Shown here piece by piece: positions 15,357 to 23,869 of a stretch of 64,000 nt of DNA. Both the position numbers and the translations under genes were made by a program. The DNA comes from JACZUI01 sp965216725 (GTDB lineage: Bacteria; Actinomycetota; Acidimicrobiia; Spongiisociales; ZC4RG35). The stretch lies in NCBI GenBank assembly GCA_965216725.1, contig CBDCGI010000002.1, positions 14,239 through 78,238 on the forward strand. The letters run 5' to 3'. The notes below the pieces were generated by a model. The model saw only the letters and a program-made list of their open reading frames with translations. It was not told where the DNA came from and did no database searches. The first letter of the stretch is position 1. Every line of letters starts with the position of its first letter.

Positions 15357-15995
15357 GTGCGTTCGGAGTTGAGGCTTGGTGGTCTTGCGTTGGTTTTGGC
15401 CGTCTTCGTGCTGGCAGTTGCTTTCGCCGTGATTGCGGCGAGGGGTCAGCTGCGGGGGGTGGGGGCTGGATTTATGGGTGTGGAAGGAGTCGGGAGGGAT
15501 GCCTCGGCTTTGGCCACTTTGATGCGCGCGCTGGCACTGTTTGCGATCCTACAACTGGTCGGCTTCGGGATTTTGGCTTCGGTGATGTCTCGAGCTGGCG
15601 AGCAGGCACTCGGCCTGGTTTCTTTCGGATTGTGGGTCTTTGGGTCGGCTGCGGCCGTCATCCGCGGCGTTTCCGAGGGGACGCTCACGGTGTGGGCGGG
15701 TGAGAAGTGGGCGGAGACCGGAGCCGTTCCTGAGATCTACGAGCCGCTCAACGCTTTCGCTCAGAGTTCGTTCTCTTGGTACGCCGTGATTCCGTGGCTC
15801 GTTGCGGCGGCAGGGTTCGGCTGGGGAGTGCTCCGTTCCGGTGTCTTGCCTTCATGGGTGGGCTACGTCGCCATGGGATGGAGTGCCGTATGGCTGTTGT
15901 TCCCTTTGATATTCCGGTTCGATCTGCCTGCGATCCTGGCCCTGTATCCGGTGTTGTTTGGTGTTGGGATGCTGACCACCGACTGGCAAGCCTGA
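15357..15995 (+). CDS. Multi-pass membrane protein, DUF4386-like
   Basis: A 212-residue protein with about six membrane segments. The GTG at 15357 has a good ribosome binding site (GCGGAGG, six-base spacing). Features include ATLMRALALFAILQLVGFGI in the middle, PLNAFAQSSFSWYAVIPWLV and a final hydrophobic hairpin ending LTTDWQA. The layout resembles small DUF4386-type membrane proteins, but that is a weak assignment. Function unknown. G-rich codon choice at the start, as in neighbouring accessory genes. Confidence 0.7.
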   Translation: MRSELRLGGLALVLAVFVLAVAFAVIAARGQLRGVGAGFMGVEGVGRDASALATLMRALALFAILQLVGFGILASVMSRAGEQALGLVSFGLWVFGSAAAVIRGVSEGTLTVWAGEKWAETGAVPEIYEPLNAFAQSSFSWYAVIPWLVAAAGFGWGVLRSGVLPSWVGYVAMGWSAVWLLFPLIFRFDLPAILALYPVLFGVGMLTTDWQA

Positions 15996-16058
15996 AGGAA
16001 ACTGGGCGCGAAGGGCAAGACAAACCCCAAGGCGACTTGTGCTGATGCCCAACCGGCG

Positions 16059-16193
16059 GTGGTGGGCGTGGCTGGCTACTTCATGGTTTCGGTGTCCGGT
16101 CGAACCAGGACGCAGTCCCTGATACTCGCTGGCGTGGTCATGCTTCTAGGCCTGACTGTCGCCGCGGCAAAGAACTTCCTGATCGGCCACTGA
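16059..16193 (+). CDS. Possible small membrane protein or gene remnant
   Basis: From tandem GTG codons at 16059 the frame reads VVGVAGYFMVSVSGRTRTQ, then the hydrophobic SLILAGVVMLLGLTVAAAKN and LIGH before TGA: about 44 residues with one or two membrane segments. The frame is the same as the upstream gene after its stop. No clear ribosome binding site. It may be a genuine small protein or the tail of a decayed membrane-protein gene. Confidence 0.3.
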   Translation: MVGVAGYFMVSVSGRTRTQSLILAGVVMLLGLTVAAAKNFLIGH

Positions 16194-16278
16194 TGGGCCT
16201 CCAGCGGCTCCCGCGCACGGCTTTGGGTTTCGCTAGGTCGCACATGTTCGCTGCGTGCAGTCTCTCTACCGCAAAGGA

Positions 16279-16307
16279 AAGGGCCCCGGAACCTGTCCGG
16301 GGCCCTT
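16279..16307. terminator. Strong stem-loop, probable bidirectional terminator
   Basis: AAGGGCCCCGGA (16279-16290) and TCCGGGGCCCTT (16296-16307) form a perfect 12-bp GC-rich stem with a five-base loop. There is no U-run, as in many actinobacterial terminators. It lies between rightward genes and the leftward aldo/keto reductase. Confidence 0.6.
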
Positions 16308-16321
16308 AGATCCGTGGGGTT

Positions 16322-16364
16322 GGCTGGGAGGCCCTATCCACCAGAGATATCGACACTCCCAGCC
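16322..16364. repeat. Second inverted repeat and 5S-like sequence
   Basis: GGCTGGGAG (16322-16330) pairs with CTCCCAGCC (16356-16364) across 25 bases, right after the strong stem-loop. The following bases (about 16368-16410) recall pieces of 5S rRNA, such as TTGGTGACCAT and CCCATCCCGAA, but in a shortened form. No gene is supported between 16194 and 16489. Confidence 0.35.
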
Positions 16365-16489
16365 GAATACTTGGTGACCATTACCGACCCATCCCGAAGG
16401 ACTAGCCACTTATTGGCTTATTCAAGGAGCCGGCGCCATCCGAGCGCCCATCCGTGCTGTTGTGTGCCGTTCTTGTTGCGCGTGTACAT

Positions 16490-17494
16490 CTAAGTGGATG
16501 TGCCTGCCGCTGAGATTCGGGCGTGCTGTTCCACACTCAGAGGAATGTCAACGTATTTCAGGGTCTCCTCGAGTTGCTGTACGGACGTGGCTCCGATGAT
16601 TGGGATGGAGGTGAGTCCAGTGATTTGGCTCACCCATTTGACCGCCACCTGCGCGGGTGAGGCGTCGACTTCTTCCGCAACCGCTTTGAGCTCCGCCAAT
16701 ACCTGCCACCAACTCTCAGGGAAATCTCCATACCTCTCGAACACGGCGGCTCTGGACCCGTGGGGCGTGATGGTGTTGCCGCTGCTGTCACGCTCGTATT
16801 TGCCGGTGAGGAACCCCCCGGCCAATGGAGAGAAGGAACACACCGCGACGTTCAGGTAGCGGCAGGCGTCGAAGAGATCGGGAAGAGGCATCTCTACAGG
16901 GTCGAGGGTATAAGGAACATGGTCGACGGCGTTGAATCGGGGCTGGATCACAGAGACCGGTGCCCAGCCATTGGACCTGCACATCTCGTTGGCCAGAACC
17001 AGTTGCCAGGAGGCGAAATTGCTCACTCCGATGTAGTGGACTTTGCCGGCTCGGACTAAATCGTTCAGCGCCGAGAGAGTCTCCTCGAGGGGCGACGGGT
17101 CGTGCCAGCCGTGGATGTAGTAGATGTCCAAGTAGCTGGTTCCGAGACGATCGAGCGTCCCCTCGATTTCAGCCATGACGATCTTTCGAGACAAGCCAAT
17201 TCGCTGACGTCCCGCCAACGCGAAGTAGACCTTGCTTGCGACTACGAAATCCTCACGGTCCTTTCCCTTCAGCCACTCGCCGACGTATTCCTCGCTGCGG
17301 CCATCGCCATAGACGTTCGCCGTATCGAAGAAGTTGACCCCGCGTTCCCAAGCAGAATCAAGGATCGACAACGCGACATCCTTGCCGACCACTTCGGTGC
17401 CGCCGGGCGAAACGGTGCCGAACATCCAGGTGCCCAGGCAGACCTCCGACACCTCCATCCCGGTGCTTCCCAGCTGGAGATAGTCCACCATCAA
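16490..17494 (-). CDS. Aldo/keto reductase
   Basis: A 334-residue NADPH-dependent oxidoreductase of the TIM-barrel AKR superfamily, close to YajO/general stress protein types. The catalytic tetrad is visible: Asp and Tyr in FFDTANVYG, Lys in VASKVYFAL, and His in YYIHGWHDP. IGVSNFASWQL and the C-terminal IPIIGATSVQQLEETL bind the cofactor. It should reduce aldehydes or ketones in the cytoplasm; the substrate is unknown. The start is one of two adjacent ATGs (17492-17494 or 17489-17491). A single-gene unit next to the stem-loop at 16279. Confidence 0.92.
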   Translation of the reverse strand: MMVDYLQLGSTGMEVSEVCLGTWMFGTVSPGGTEVVGKDVALSILDSAWERGVNFFDTANVYGDGRSEEYVGEWLKGKDREDFVVASKVYFALAGRQRIGLSRKIVMAEIEGTLDRLGTSYLDIYYIHGWHDPSPLEETLSALNDLVRAGKVHYIGVSNFASWQLVLANEMCRSNGWAPVSVIQPRFNAVDHVPYTLDPVEMPLPDLFDACRYLNVAVCSFSPLAGGFLTGKYERDSSGNTITPHGSRAAVFERYGDFPESWWQVLAELKAVAEEVDASPAQVAVKWVSQITGLTSIPIIGATSVQQLEETLKYVDIPLSVEQHARISAAGTST

Positions 17495-17668
17495 GTATTC
17501 CGATGACGCGGCAGCACGACCAGGTTCTACACAATCAATTCAACTGATGACGGACGGAAGGCCCACGAAGACCGACCCGGCGAGGACTTGTGTGTCGCGA
17601 TCTGCTGATCGGAACTGCCAACGCTCGGCCCCAAACGCGGCCTGGTCGGAATACACGACGAGGCTCTT

Positions 17669-17857
17669 TTGGGTCGGTGGAGTAGGTTCTCGTTCGTCGC
17701 CAACATAGGCGCTGAGTTGTATCTGCTGACCCCGATCGCCTTCCAAGGTGACAACAACGATGAGCGCTGGATCACGTTCACCTTCCTCGCCCTCCCACTC
17801 ATAGTCACGGTCCCCCTCGCCTACGCCGGAAGGCAGCTTCTGCGCACCCGGGAGTGA
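17669..17857 (+). CDS. Small membrane protein or truncated gene
   Basis: A 62-codon frame from TTG at 17669. It reads FSFVANIGAELYLLTPIAFQ, a polar DNNDERW turn, a membrane segment ITFTFLALPLIVTVPLAYAG, and ends RQLLRTRE. Third positions are mostly C or G, which supports coding on this strand over the opposite frame. The frame is open back to about 17610 without a good start, so it may be a remnant of a larger membrane protein. Function not recognised. Confidence 0.35.
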   Translation: MGRWSRFSFVANIGAELYLLTPIAFQGDNNDERWITFTFLALPLIVTVPLAYAGRQLLRTRE

Positions 17858-17939
17858 GCCTCCAAACAGCGACTGGCGCGAGTACGGCCCTTCTGGCCCC
17901 TCGGGTGGGTCGGCAACTCTCGATGATGAACGAAGAACG

Positions 17940-18221
17940 ATGGAGTCCCACAAGATTGCGTTTCCCGACAAGCACACCGAGATCCATCAGATTGTGGCCG
18001 ACAACGACCTGGTGGCCTGTTTCTGTACGGTTACCGCGACACATACCGGCCCTTACATGGGCGTGGAGGCGACCGGTAAAAGAGTCGTTGTCCGCGAGAT
18101 GATGTTCAACAGGGTGCGCGACGGGAGACTGTCCGAGACCTGGGCTATCACTTCGGACCCCGGATTCTATGAGCAACTCACCGGAAACCAGGCACCCGGG
18201 AAGCTCGACAACTTGGGATGA
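17940..18221 (+). pseudogene. SnoaL-like (ester cyclase) protein, N-terminally truncated
   Basis: A 93-residue frame with the second half of a SnoaL/NTF2-like fold: FPDKHTEIHQIVADNDLVAC, then THTGPYMGVEATGKRVVVRE and a C-terminal FNRVRDGRLSETWAI. Full members are about 130-150 residues and carry an N-terminal helix pair that is missing here. The upstream sequence shows no matching helices in any frame. It is therefore probably a decayed gene. The proteins normally form small alpha+beta barrels that bind or cyclise hydrophobic ligands. Confidence 0.6.
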
Positions 18222-18414
18222 CGCACTGGGCAGGGAACACGGTGAACGAGTCGGTACTTGGCTCCTGTGCGATCATCCCCCTCCAAGATCGGGTCTCACC
18301 CGATCAACCCAAACCCCCACCCTGTCCACATTCAGAAACCACAGAATCCGGAGGCTAGGGATCTCACCACGACAACTTCCCATGTAGGTTCCCTGGGCAT
18401 CCGAGAGCAAGGTG

Positions 18415-18986
18415 GTGAAGCTACGAGACCTCGCACCCTTCCTAATTTGGTATTGGTGTTGGCGATAGCTGCATGCGGGGATGCATCATCCGACGACAGC
18501 GAAGTTGCCACCACGGCTACGTCGACCTCGGTTCAGGTCGTCACCACCACCGAGGAGCCGCCACCGACCACCGTGAGCACCACCACCACGGTGGCGCCCT
18601 CGACCACCACGACGACGGTGGTGGAATCGACTGCGACCGCCACCTATACGGGAGGCGAATGCAGCTACGACGGTCCTACCGAATTCGACTTGGATACGAC
18701 AGCCACATTCACCGTTACCAACTCGTCGGAGACAGATATCGTGGGTTTTTCTATCTGGGATTTCCCTGAAGACGTGACCTCACAGGAGATTCAGGAACAA
18801 GGCATCTTCGAATTTGTCACCTTTGGCGAATTCGCGGCCCTCCTTCCGCCTCCGACCGCTATCGGTGAGTCAAAGGATGTGACCGTGACCGTTGACACGC
18901 CGGGGCAGTGGGGGATCAACTGTTACGACGAATCAGGCGGAGGGCGGGGCATCGATTACGTGATCATGTTCACAGTCAACGATTAG
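18415..18986 (+). CDS. Lipoprotein with Thr-rich linker; start region frameshifted
   Basis: The main frame gives a lipobox (LVLVLAIAAC), a linker dominated by Thr, Val and Pro, and a C-terminal beta-rich domain of about 110 residues with Cys in GECSYDG and NCYDESG. No start codon fits this frame upstream of the signal except distant ones. In the neighbouring frame a GTG at 18415 reads MKLRDLAPFLI and would join the signal perfectly after a one-base shift near 18450. I read this as a frameshift (real or a sequencing error). Related in style to the lipoprotein at 42550-43446. Function unknown. Confidence 0.6.
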
Positions 18987-19198
18987 CGACTCCACAAAGA
19001 CAGACATCGCGCCTCTCAACTCGCGCCTCGAAGCGAAGCCGGGCTCCAGATCACTCTGTTCGAAGAACTCGACACCGACCCATCGGGAGACGATACGAGC
19101 GTTGGTTCCTGGCTCGGGAGCGACAGCAGAGATGAGGCCTACCTAGGATCAACGCCTGACGTTCTGACCGACCTCAACAGCAAACCAAGGGGGCCCGG

Positions 19199-19792
19199 GT
19201 GCCGACATCTGATCCGATCGCCGAGATCATTGGTGACTACAAGGCTTTCACGAGTATGCAGAGCGATCGCCTTGCTACTCGCGGCATCGACATCACCCCC
19301 TACTCGCTCAGCCATATCGCCGTCCGCTTCCCCGAATGGGACCTGTACGTTCTGCAACGGACGCTTCTCGAACGCCATGCTCGAGGAAACCGGGAGAGTG
19401 TCTGGAATGGGCGCCCCATCTCTCTGATCGAACTGGATGAGCCTCTCGAGGTCCTCGACGGCAAACCCCTCGCCCGACTCGAGCTCATCCCACCCGTTCA
19501 CCAACGTGTCTACCGGATGGGACTGGAGCACCTCGGCGTAGTCATTGGTGAGGAGTTCGAAGAGTTCTCACGGACTCATAGAGATGTGCTGACCGGCCAG
19601 CAGTTCCAGAGTGCCGACGTCGATCCGGTCTACGTGCTTCTCGAGGACTTCACCCACGTCAAGTTCTACCGGCGCTCCTTCTTCGACGTCGTCCAGGATG
19701 AGTTCGGTCGTATCGAAGGCATCACCCACGTCAAGGATTGGGTCCCGCAGCAGATAGTTACAGCCACTGGCGCCAACCCACTTCCGAGGTAG
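19199..19792 (+). CDS. YecM-type VOC-fold protein
   Basis: A 197-residue protein starting at GTG 19199 behind a Shine-Dalgarno-like AAGGGGG. YSLSHIAVRFPEWDLYVLQR and YRMGLEHLGVVIGEEFEEF contain the two metal-binding His positions of the YecM family of the vicinal oxygen chelate superfamily. NGRPISLIELDEPL is the conserved strand between them. E. coli YecM is of similar length and its function is unresolved. The gene ends 38 bp before the cyclase gene and may be co-transcribed with it. Confidence 0.75.
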   Translation: MPTSDPIAEIIGDYKAFTSMQSDRLATRGIDITPYSLSHIAVRFPEWDLYVLQRTLLERHARGNRESVWNGRPISLIELDEPLEVLDGKPLARLELIPPVHQRVYRMGLEHLGVVIGEEFEEFSRTHRDVLTGQQFQSADVDPVYVLLEDFTHVKFYRRSFFDVVQDEFGRIEGITHVKDWVPQQIVTATGANPLPR

Positions 19793-19830
19793 AGAAGGTC
19801 GCGGCCGGTCCAAATGAGGACGTTGTCTCG

Positions 19831-20823
19831 GTGACAGACGAGCGGGCCATAGCCGAGATCCGGTCTCTGATGTATCGAATGGCCGAGCGTTACGGGGCCG
19901 GAGACGTCGACGGAGTTTTGGCGTTGTTCGTGGAGGACGGCGCGATCGCCATTGGCACGGGCGCTGATGAAGAACGACTCGGTCACGCGGAGGTCCGGCG
20001 CCTCATCGCAAGAGACCTGTCTGAGGTCGAGGGCGTGGCCCTGACGATGGACAGCCTTTCGGTCAAGGTGTTCGGCGACGCCGCGTTTGCGTTTTCCCCA
20101 GTGGTTTTCACCGCCGTTGTCGACGGCGAGAGAACGAACTATCCGGCTCGGTTCACAATCGGTTTGACTCGTACCGATTCGGGCTGGCGCATTGCTCAGA
20201 CTCACACTTCTTTTGCCTATGACGGACAGGTCGTAGGCAGGTCGTGGCCTGTCAAGTTGACCAGAACACTCGCCGACCTCTTGGCAGCGGTCGATGCCGA
20301 GGCAGATTCGGCCGTTCTGGGGCAGACGAGTGTGGACACGGCGACCCTTCTGTTCACAGACATCGTCGACTCAACCAGGCTTTCGGAGGCCCAAGGAGAT
20401 CAAGAATGGTCTGCCATCATCGCCGAACACTTCGTGGCAACGAGACTGATCGTGGAGGCCGAAGGAGGGTCCGTCGTCAAAACACTCGGAGACGGTGGGA
20501 TGTACGTCTTCCCAGCGGCAACGTCCGCATTGATCTCTGCCGTGCGAATCCAGCAAGAAACCGCAAAGTCGATGCCACTGTTGAAGTTGCGAGCCGGCGT
20601 TCACACTGGAGACGTCGTCAGAGACGCGCAGGACTACCTGGGGCTCACAGTCAACAAGGCGGCCCGAGTCGCGGCTGCGGCCCAGGGAGCACAGATTCTG
20701 GTGTCGTCAAGTACGGCGGAGAGTGTGAACAGCACACGATTCAGATTCGGTTCTCCATTCATCGCCGAGCTCAAAGGAATCTCGGGAACACACGTACTGA
20801 GATCTCTCTCCTGGGAGACATAG
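19831..20823 (+). CDS. NTF2-like sensor fused to class III adenylate/guanylate cyclase
   Basis: A 330-residue cytoplasmic protein. Residues about 8-130 form a SnoaL/NTF2-like domain (YGAGDVDGVLALFVEDGAI), which probably senses a small ligand. Residues about 165-330 are a class III cyclase catalytic domain. LLFTDIVDSTRLSEAQGD holds the first metal Asp, KTLGDGGMYVF the second, and VNKAARVAAAAQGA the transition-state Asn and Arg. The usual Lys/Asp pair that picks ATP is not conserved (DYLGLTVN), as in many mycobacterial relatives. The GTG at 19831 was chosen at the domain start. Expected product: cAMP or cGMP. Confidence 0.85.
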   Translation: MTDERAIAEIRSLMYRMAERYGAGDVDGVLALFVEDGAIAIGTGADEERLGHAEVRRLIARDLSEVEGVALTMDSLSVKVFGDAAFAFSPVVFTAVVDGERTNYPARFTIGLTRTDSGWRIAQTHTSFAYDGQVVGRSWPVKLTRTLADLLAAVDAEADSAVLGQTSVDTATLLFTDIVDSTRLSEAQGDQEWSAIIAEHFVATRLIVEAEGGSVVKTLGDGGMYVFPAATSALISAVRIQQETAKSMPLLKLRAGVHTGDVVRDAQDYLGLTVNKAARVAAAAQGAQILVSSSTAESVNSTRFRFGSPFIAELKGISGTHVLRSLSWET

Positions 20824-21032
20824 GACCAGATTCATAGCTCTTGCCCTCGTCGTGAACGGTGTCTCGTTGTTTCTCGTCGATGAAGTCGCTTTGCCCTCGT
20901 GGCTCGCCTGATGTCGGTCGCGGAGAACGCTGGAAGCCCTGCAACGTCACAGCTCGGCGGCCGGGCCTTTAGAACCATCATTCTGAACAAATCCCCGGGT
21001 CTCCCGGCAACCGGCCCGACAACCTGACAACA

Positions 21033-22718
21033 ATGGACCGAGTGGGATCGGTTGTCCTAGCCCAGGTCGATGGGCAGATAGACATATGGCCTCTGCTCGG
21101 AGGGCTCTTCGGAGGGCTGGCCATCTTCCTCCTGGGCATGGAGTTGATGACCGAGGCTTTGAAGCTGGTGGCAGGAGATCGTCTCCGGTCGCTGCTTGCC
21201 AAACTCACCACCAACCGGTTCGTCGGGCTCCTCACCGGTGCGGGGATCACCGCTGTGATCCAGTCCTCGTCGATCACCACGGTGATGGTCGTGGGGTTCA
21301 TCTCCTCCGGACTGATGACCTTCGAGAACTCGATCGGAGTGATCCTCGGTTCGAACATCGGCACCACCGTCACAGCTCAGATCGTTGCCTTCAAGGTCAC
21401 CACTCTGGCCATGTATGCGGTTGCCATCGGATTCGCCGTCAGCTTCTTCGCCAAGAACGGCGCTCGCAAAGCGAGGGGAACCGGCATCCTCGGGCTGGGA
21501 TTGGTGTTCCTGGGCATGACCCTGATGGGGGAGGCGATGGAGCCGCTTCGAGAGAGCCCGACCTTCATCGACCTGATGACCACCCTCGAGAACCCACTGA
21601 TCGGAATACTGGTGGGAGCGCTATTCACGGCCCTGGTTCAGTCGTCGTCGGCCACCACCGGAATCGTCATCGTCCTCGCCCAGCAGGGGCTGATCACACT
21701 CCCCACGGGTATCGCCCTGATTCTCGGCGCAAACATCGGGACCTCGATCACTGCTCTTCTGGCAGCGATCGGCAAGCCAAGGGAAGCGCTACGCGCCTCG
21801 GTGGCCCACACGTTGTTCAACGTCGGCGGAGTCATCCTCTGGCTCCCATTTATCGGCTTTCTCGCCAATGTTGTCGGGGGTATAGGCGGCGGGACGGCGC
21901 GAGAAGTCGCCAATGCGCACACCATGTTCAACCTGGCGAACGCACTGATCTTCTTGCCGTTCACCCCACAATTCGCCCACTTCGTGGAGGGCCTCGTACC
22001 CGACCGGCCCGAAGCCGAGGAGGCGGTAATCAAGGCCAAGTACCTCGACGAGTCTCTTTTGAACACTCCGACTCTGGCGCTCGACCGAGCAAGGCTCGAA
22101 CTGCTGCGCATGGCCGACCGCACGCGCGTGATGCTGGTTCAGGTCTTGCCCGCGGCGATGCATGGGACAAGATGGGAGCTCGAAGAGATCGAGGCCCTCG
22201 ATGAGGAAGTCGACGGCCTCTACGCCCACATCATCGACTTCTTGGGGGCGATCTCGGACACAAAGCTGAGCGAGTCGAGCACTGACGAGCTGCTGGCGCT
22301 GATGAATGCAACCAACGATCTCGAAGCGATCGGAGACCTGGCCGGCAACAACCTGGTGGGGCAAGGATTGGCTCGAATCGAACAGAACCTCGTGATCAGT
22401 GCCGAGACCGAGAGCGTGCTCACCGAATTCCACGAAGAAGTCGTCAAATCTCTCGATCTCGCCATGCTCGCCCTGACTCAAAAGAACGCCGATGCCGCCT
22501 ACAAGGTCTCCCGGATGAAGAAGACCATCAACCATCTGGAAAAGACGGCCATGGCCCATCAGGCCGACCGGTTGGTCGCCGACGCACCAGACCGGATGCA
22601 GCTCTACAGGATGGAAATCGAAATCATCAACGTCCTGAAGAGGGTGTTCTACTTCAGCAAGCGGATCGCCAGGCTTGCGGTACCCGAAGCAGAACGGGCG
22701 AGAATCACCGCCGACTGA
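21033..22718 (+). CDS. Na/Pi cotransporter-family protein with PhoU-like tail
   Basis: A 561-residue protein. Residues about 20-300 hold two inverted Na/Pi-cotransporter repeats with the hallmark QSSS motifs (ITAVIQSSSITTVMV and FTALVQSSSATTGIV) and the matching ILGSNIGTTVTA and ILGANIGTSITA loops. Residues about 340-550 form a helical PhoU-like domain. The family (NptA/YjbB type) moves phosphate with sodium, often outward in bacteria. A 209-bp upstream region without genes could hold its promoter. The next gene, a membrane cyclase, follows after 81 bp in the same direction. Confidence 0.92.
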   Translation: MDRVGSVVLAQVDGQIDIWPLLGGLFGGLAIFLLGMELMTEALKLVAGDRLRSLLAKLTTNRFVGLLTGAGITAVIQSSSITTVMVVGFISSGLMTFENSIGVILGSNIGTTVTAQIVAFKVTTLAMYAVAIGFAVSFFAKNGARKARGTGILGLGLVFLGMTLMGEAMEPLRESPTFIDLMTTLENPLIGILVGALFTALVQSSSATTGIVIVLAQQGLITLPTGIALILGANIGTSITALLAAIGKPREALRASVAHTLFNVGGVILWLPFIGFLANVVGGIGGGTAREVANAHTMFNLANALIFLPFTPQFAHFVEGLVPDRPEAEEAVIKAKYLDESLLNTPTLALDRARLELLRMADRTRVMLVQVLPAAMHGTRWELEEIEALDEEVDGLYAHIIDFLGAISDTKLSESSTDELLALMNATNDLEAIGDLAGNNLVGQGLARIEQNLVISAETESVLTEFHEEVVKSLDLAMLALTQKNADAAYKVSRMKKTINHLEKTAMAHQADRLVADAPDRMQLYRMEIEIINVLKRVFYFSKRIARLAVPEAERARITAD

Positions 22719-22799
22719 GCGAGGCGTCCGACATGGGCCGGCGCGTCCACCACCACCTCCTCCTACGCTGGCCCGGTGAGCTAAGGGCTGAAAGAACAC

Positions 22800-23837
22800 A
22801 TGACTGAGGCGGAGAAATGGCGCACGCTGGCGGGGATCCTGGCAGTCACCGTCCCCTTCGGGGCGCTGATCGGGCTGGGACTCGGCTGGCTCATCGGCGA
22901 GACAGGCTCGTCTTTGGCAGCGGGAGCCCTCATCGGGTTCCTAGTCACCTCGGGGATGGTGGCCTTCGATGTGAGCTGGGCGGTCGGGCTCATGCCACGC
23001 GCTTGGCGCGAGGCGCCGTTTCTCGTGGTGATCTTCACGAGGAGCCTGGTCTGGCTGGCGATCATCGTGGTAGGGATCAGCCTTCCGCTGCTCACGATCG
23101 CAGGACTGTCCCTTGCGGACCTGGTGGATCAGACTTTCGTCATCGCCGTCGCCGCGAGCTTCGTCGGTGCCCTGTTGTTCAATTTCGTGGGCCAGGTCAA
23201 CCGGCTACTGGGCCGCGGGGTGTTGGTGAGCCTGATGCTCGGCCGCTACCACCGACCCCGAGAAGAGGTCCGTGTCTTTCTGCTGATCGATCTCCGAGGT
23301 TCGACTCAGATCGCCGAACAGCTCGGGAACCTCCGCTACCACGAGTTCCTGAGACGGTTCATCAGCGACGTCACCACGAGCGTGGTACGCCACGGAGGCG
23401 AGGTGCACCGCTACGTCGGTGATGAGGTGATCCTGACCTGGACCGCCGATCAGGGCCTCCGCGACGCTCGTTGCATCAGGGCGGTCTTTGCGATCTCAGA
23501 CGCTCTGGACGCCGCCCGCGACGAGTACGAATCGGAATTCGGTGTTGTGCCCGACTTCTGGGCCGGGCTTCACCTCGGACCGGTGATCGCCGGCGAGATC
23601 GGCACCATCAAGCAGGAAATCGCCTTTCTCGGCGACACAGTGAACGCCGCTGCACGGATCCAGCAGGCGGGCAAGGATCATGGGCACCAGTTCTTGGCGT
23701 CTTATGAGGTCATCTCGAAGGTCGACCTCCCTGACGACATCGCTGCCGAGAGCCTCGGACAGGTCGAGCTTCGTGGAATCGAGGAAACCGTGGAGCTGTT
23801 ATCCGTCGCCAGGGTCAACCACCTCTCCGAGGCCTGA
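22800..23837 (+). CDS. Membrane-bound class III adenylate cyclase
   Basis: A 345-residue protein with four membrane segments in the first 140 residues, then a cyclase domain. FLLIDLRGSTQIAEQLGN and RYVGDEVILTW carry the two metal Asp, while IKQEIAFLGDTVNAAARIQQ supplies the ATP-selecting Lys and Asp and the transition-state Asn and Arg. All key residues are present, so it should make cAMP. The short four-helix membrane part resembles other actinobacterial and proteobacterial cyclases and may sense the membrane state. Confidence 0.9.
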   Translation: MTEAEKWRTLAGILAVTVPFGALIGLGLGWLIGETGSSLAAGALIGFLVTSGMVAFDVSWAVGLMPRAWREAPFLVVIFTRSLVWLAIIVVGISLPLLTIAGLSLADLVDQTFVIAVAASFVGALLFNFVGQVNRLLGRGVLVSLMLGRYHRPREEVRVFLLIDLRGSTQIAEQLGNLRYHEFLRRFISDVTTSVVRHGGEVHRYVGDEVILTWTADQGLRDARCIRAVFAISDALDAARDEYESEFGVVPDFWAGLHLGPVIAGEIGTIKQEIAFLGDTVNAAARIQQAGKDHGHQFLASYEVISKVDLPDDIAAESLGQVELRGIEETVELLSVARVNHLSEA

Positions 23838-23869
23838 GAGATTCGGTTGGAAGCTGGCTTCGCCAGGAT

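Noticed and set aside
16350..16410. A functional 5S rRNA gene
   Set aside because: Only two short words match and the middle of the molecule is missing; no flanking 23S sequence exists.
4118..16489. Classical integron cassette array
   Set aside because: The boundary motif lacks the GTTRRRY/RYYYAAC core pair, genes face both ways, no integron integrase is present and spacing between stops and motifs is too short for attC sites.
17540..17977. Leftward frame of about 145 codons overlapping two rightward fragments
   Set aside because: The + strand frames show a clear membrane segment and a SnoaL fold, so the leftward frame is most likely a shadow.
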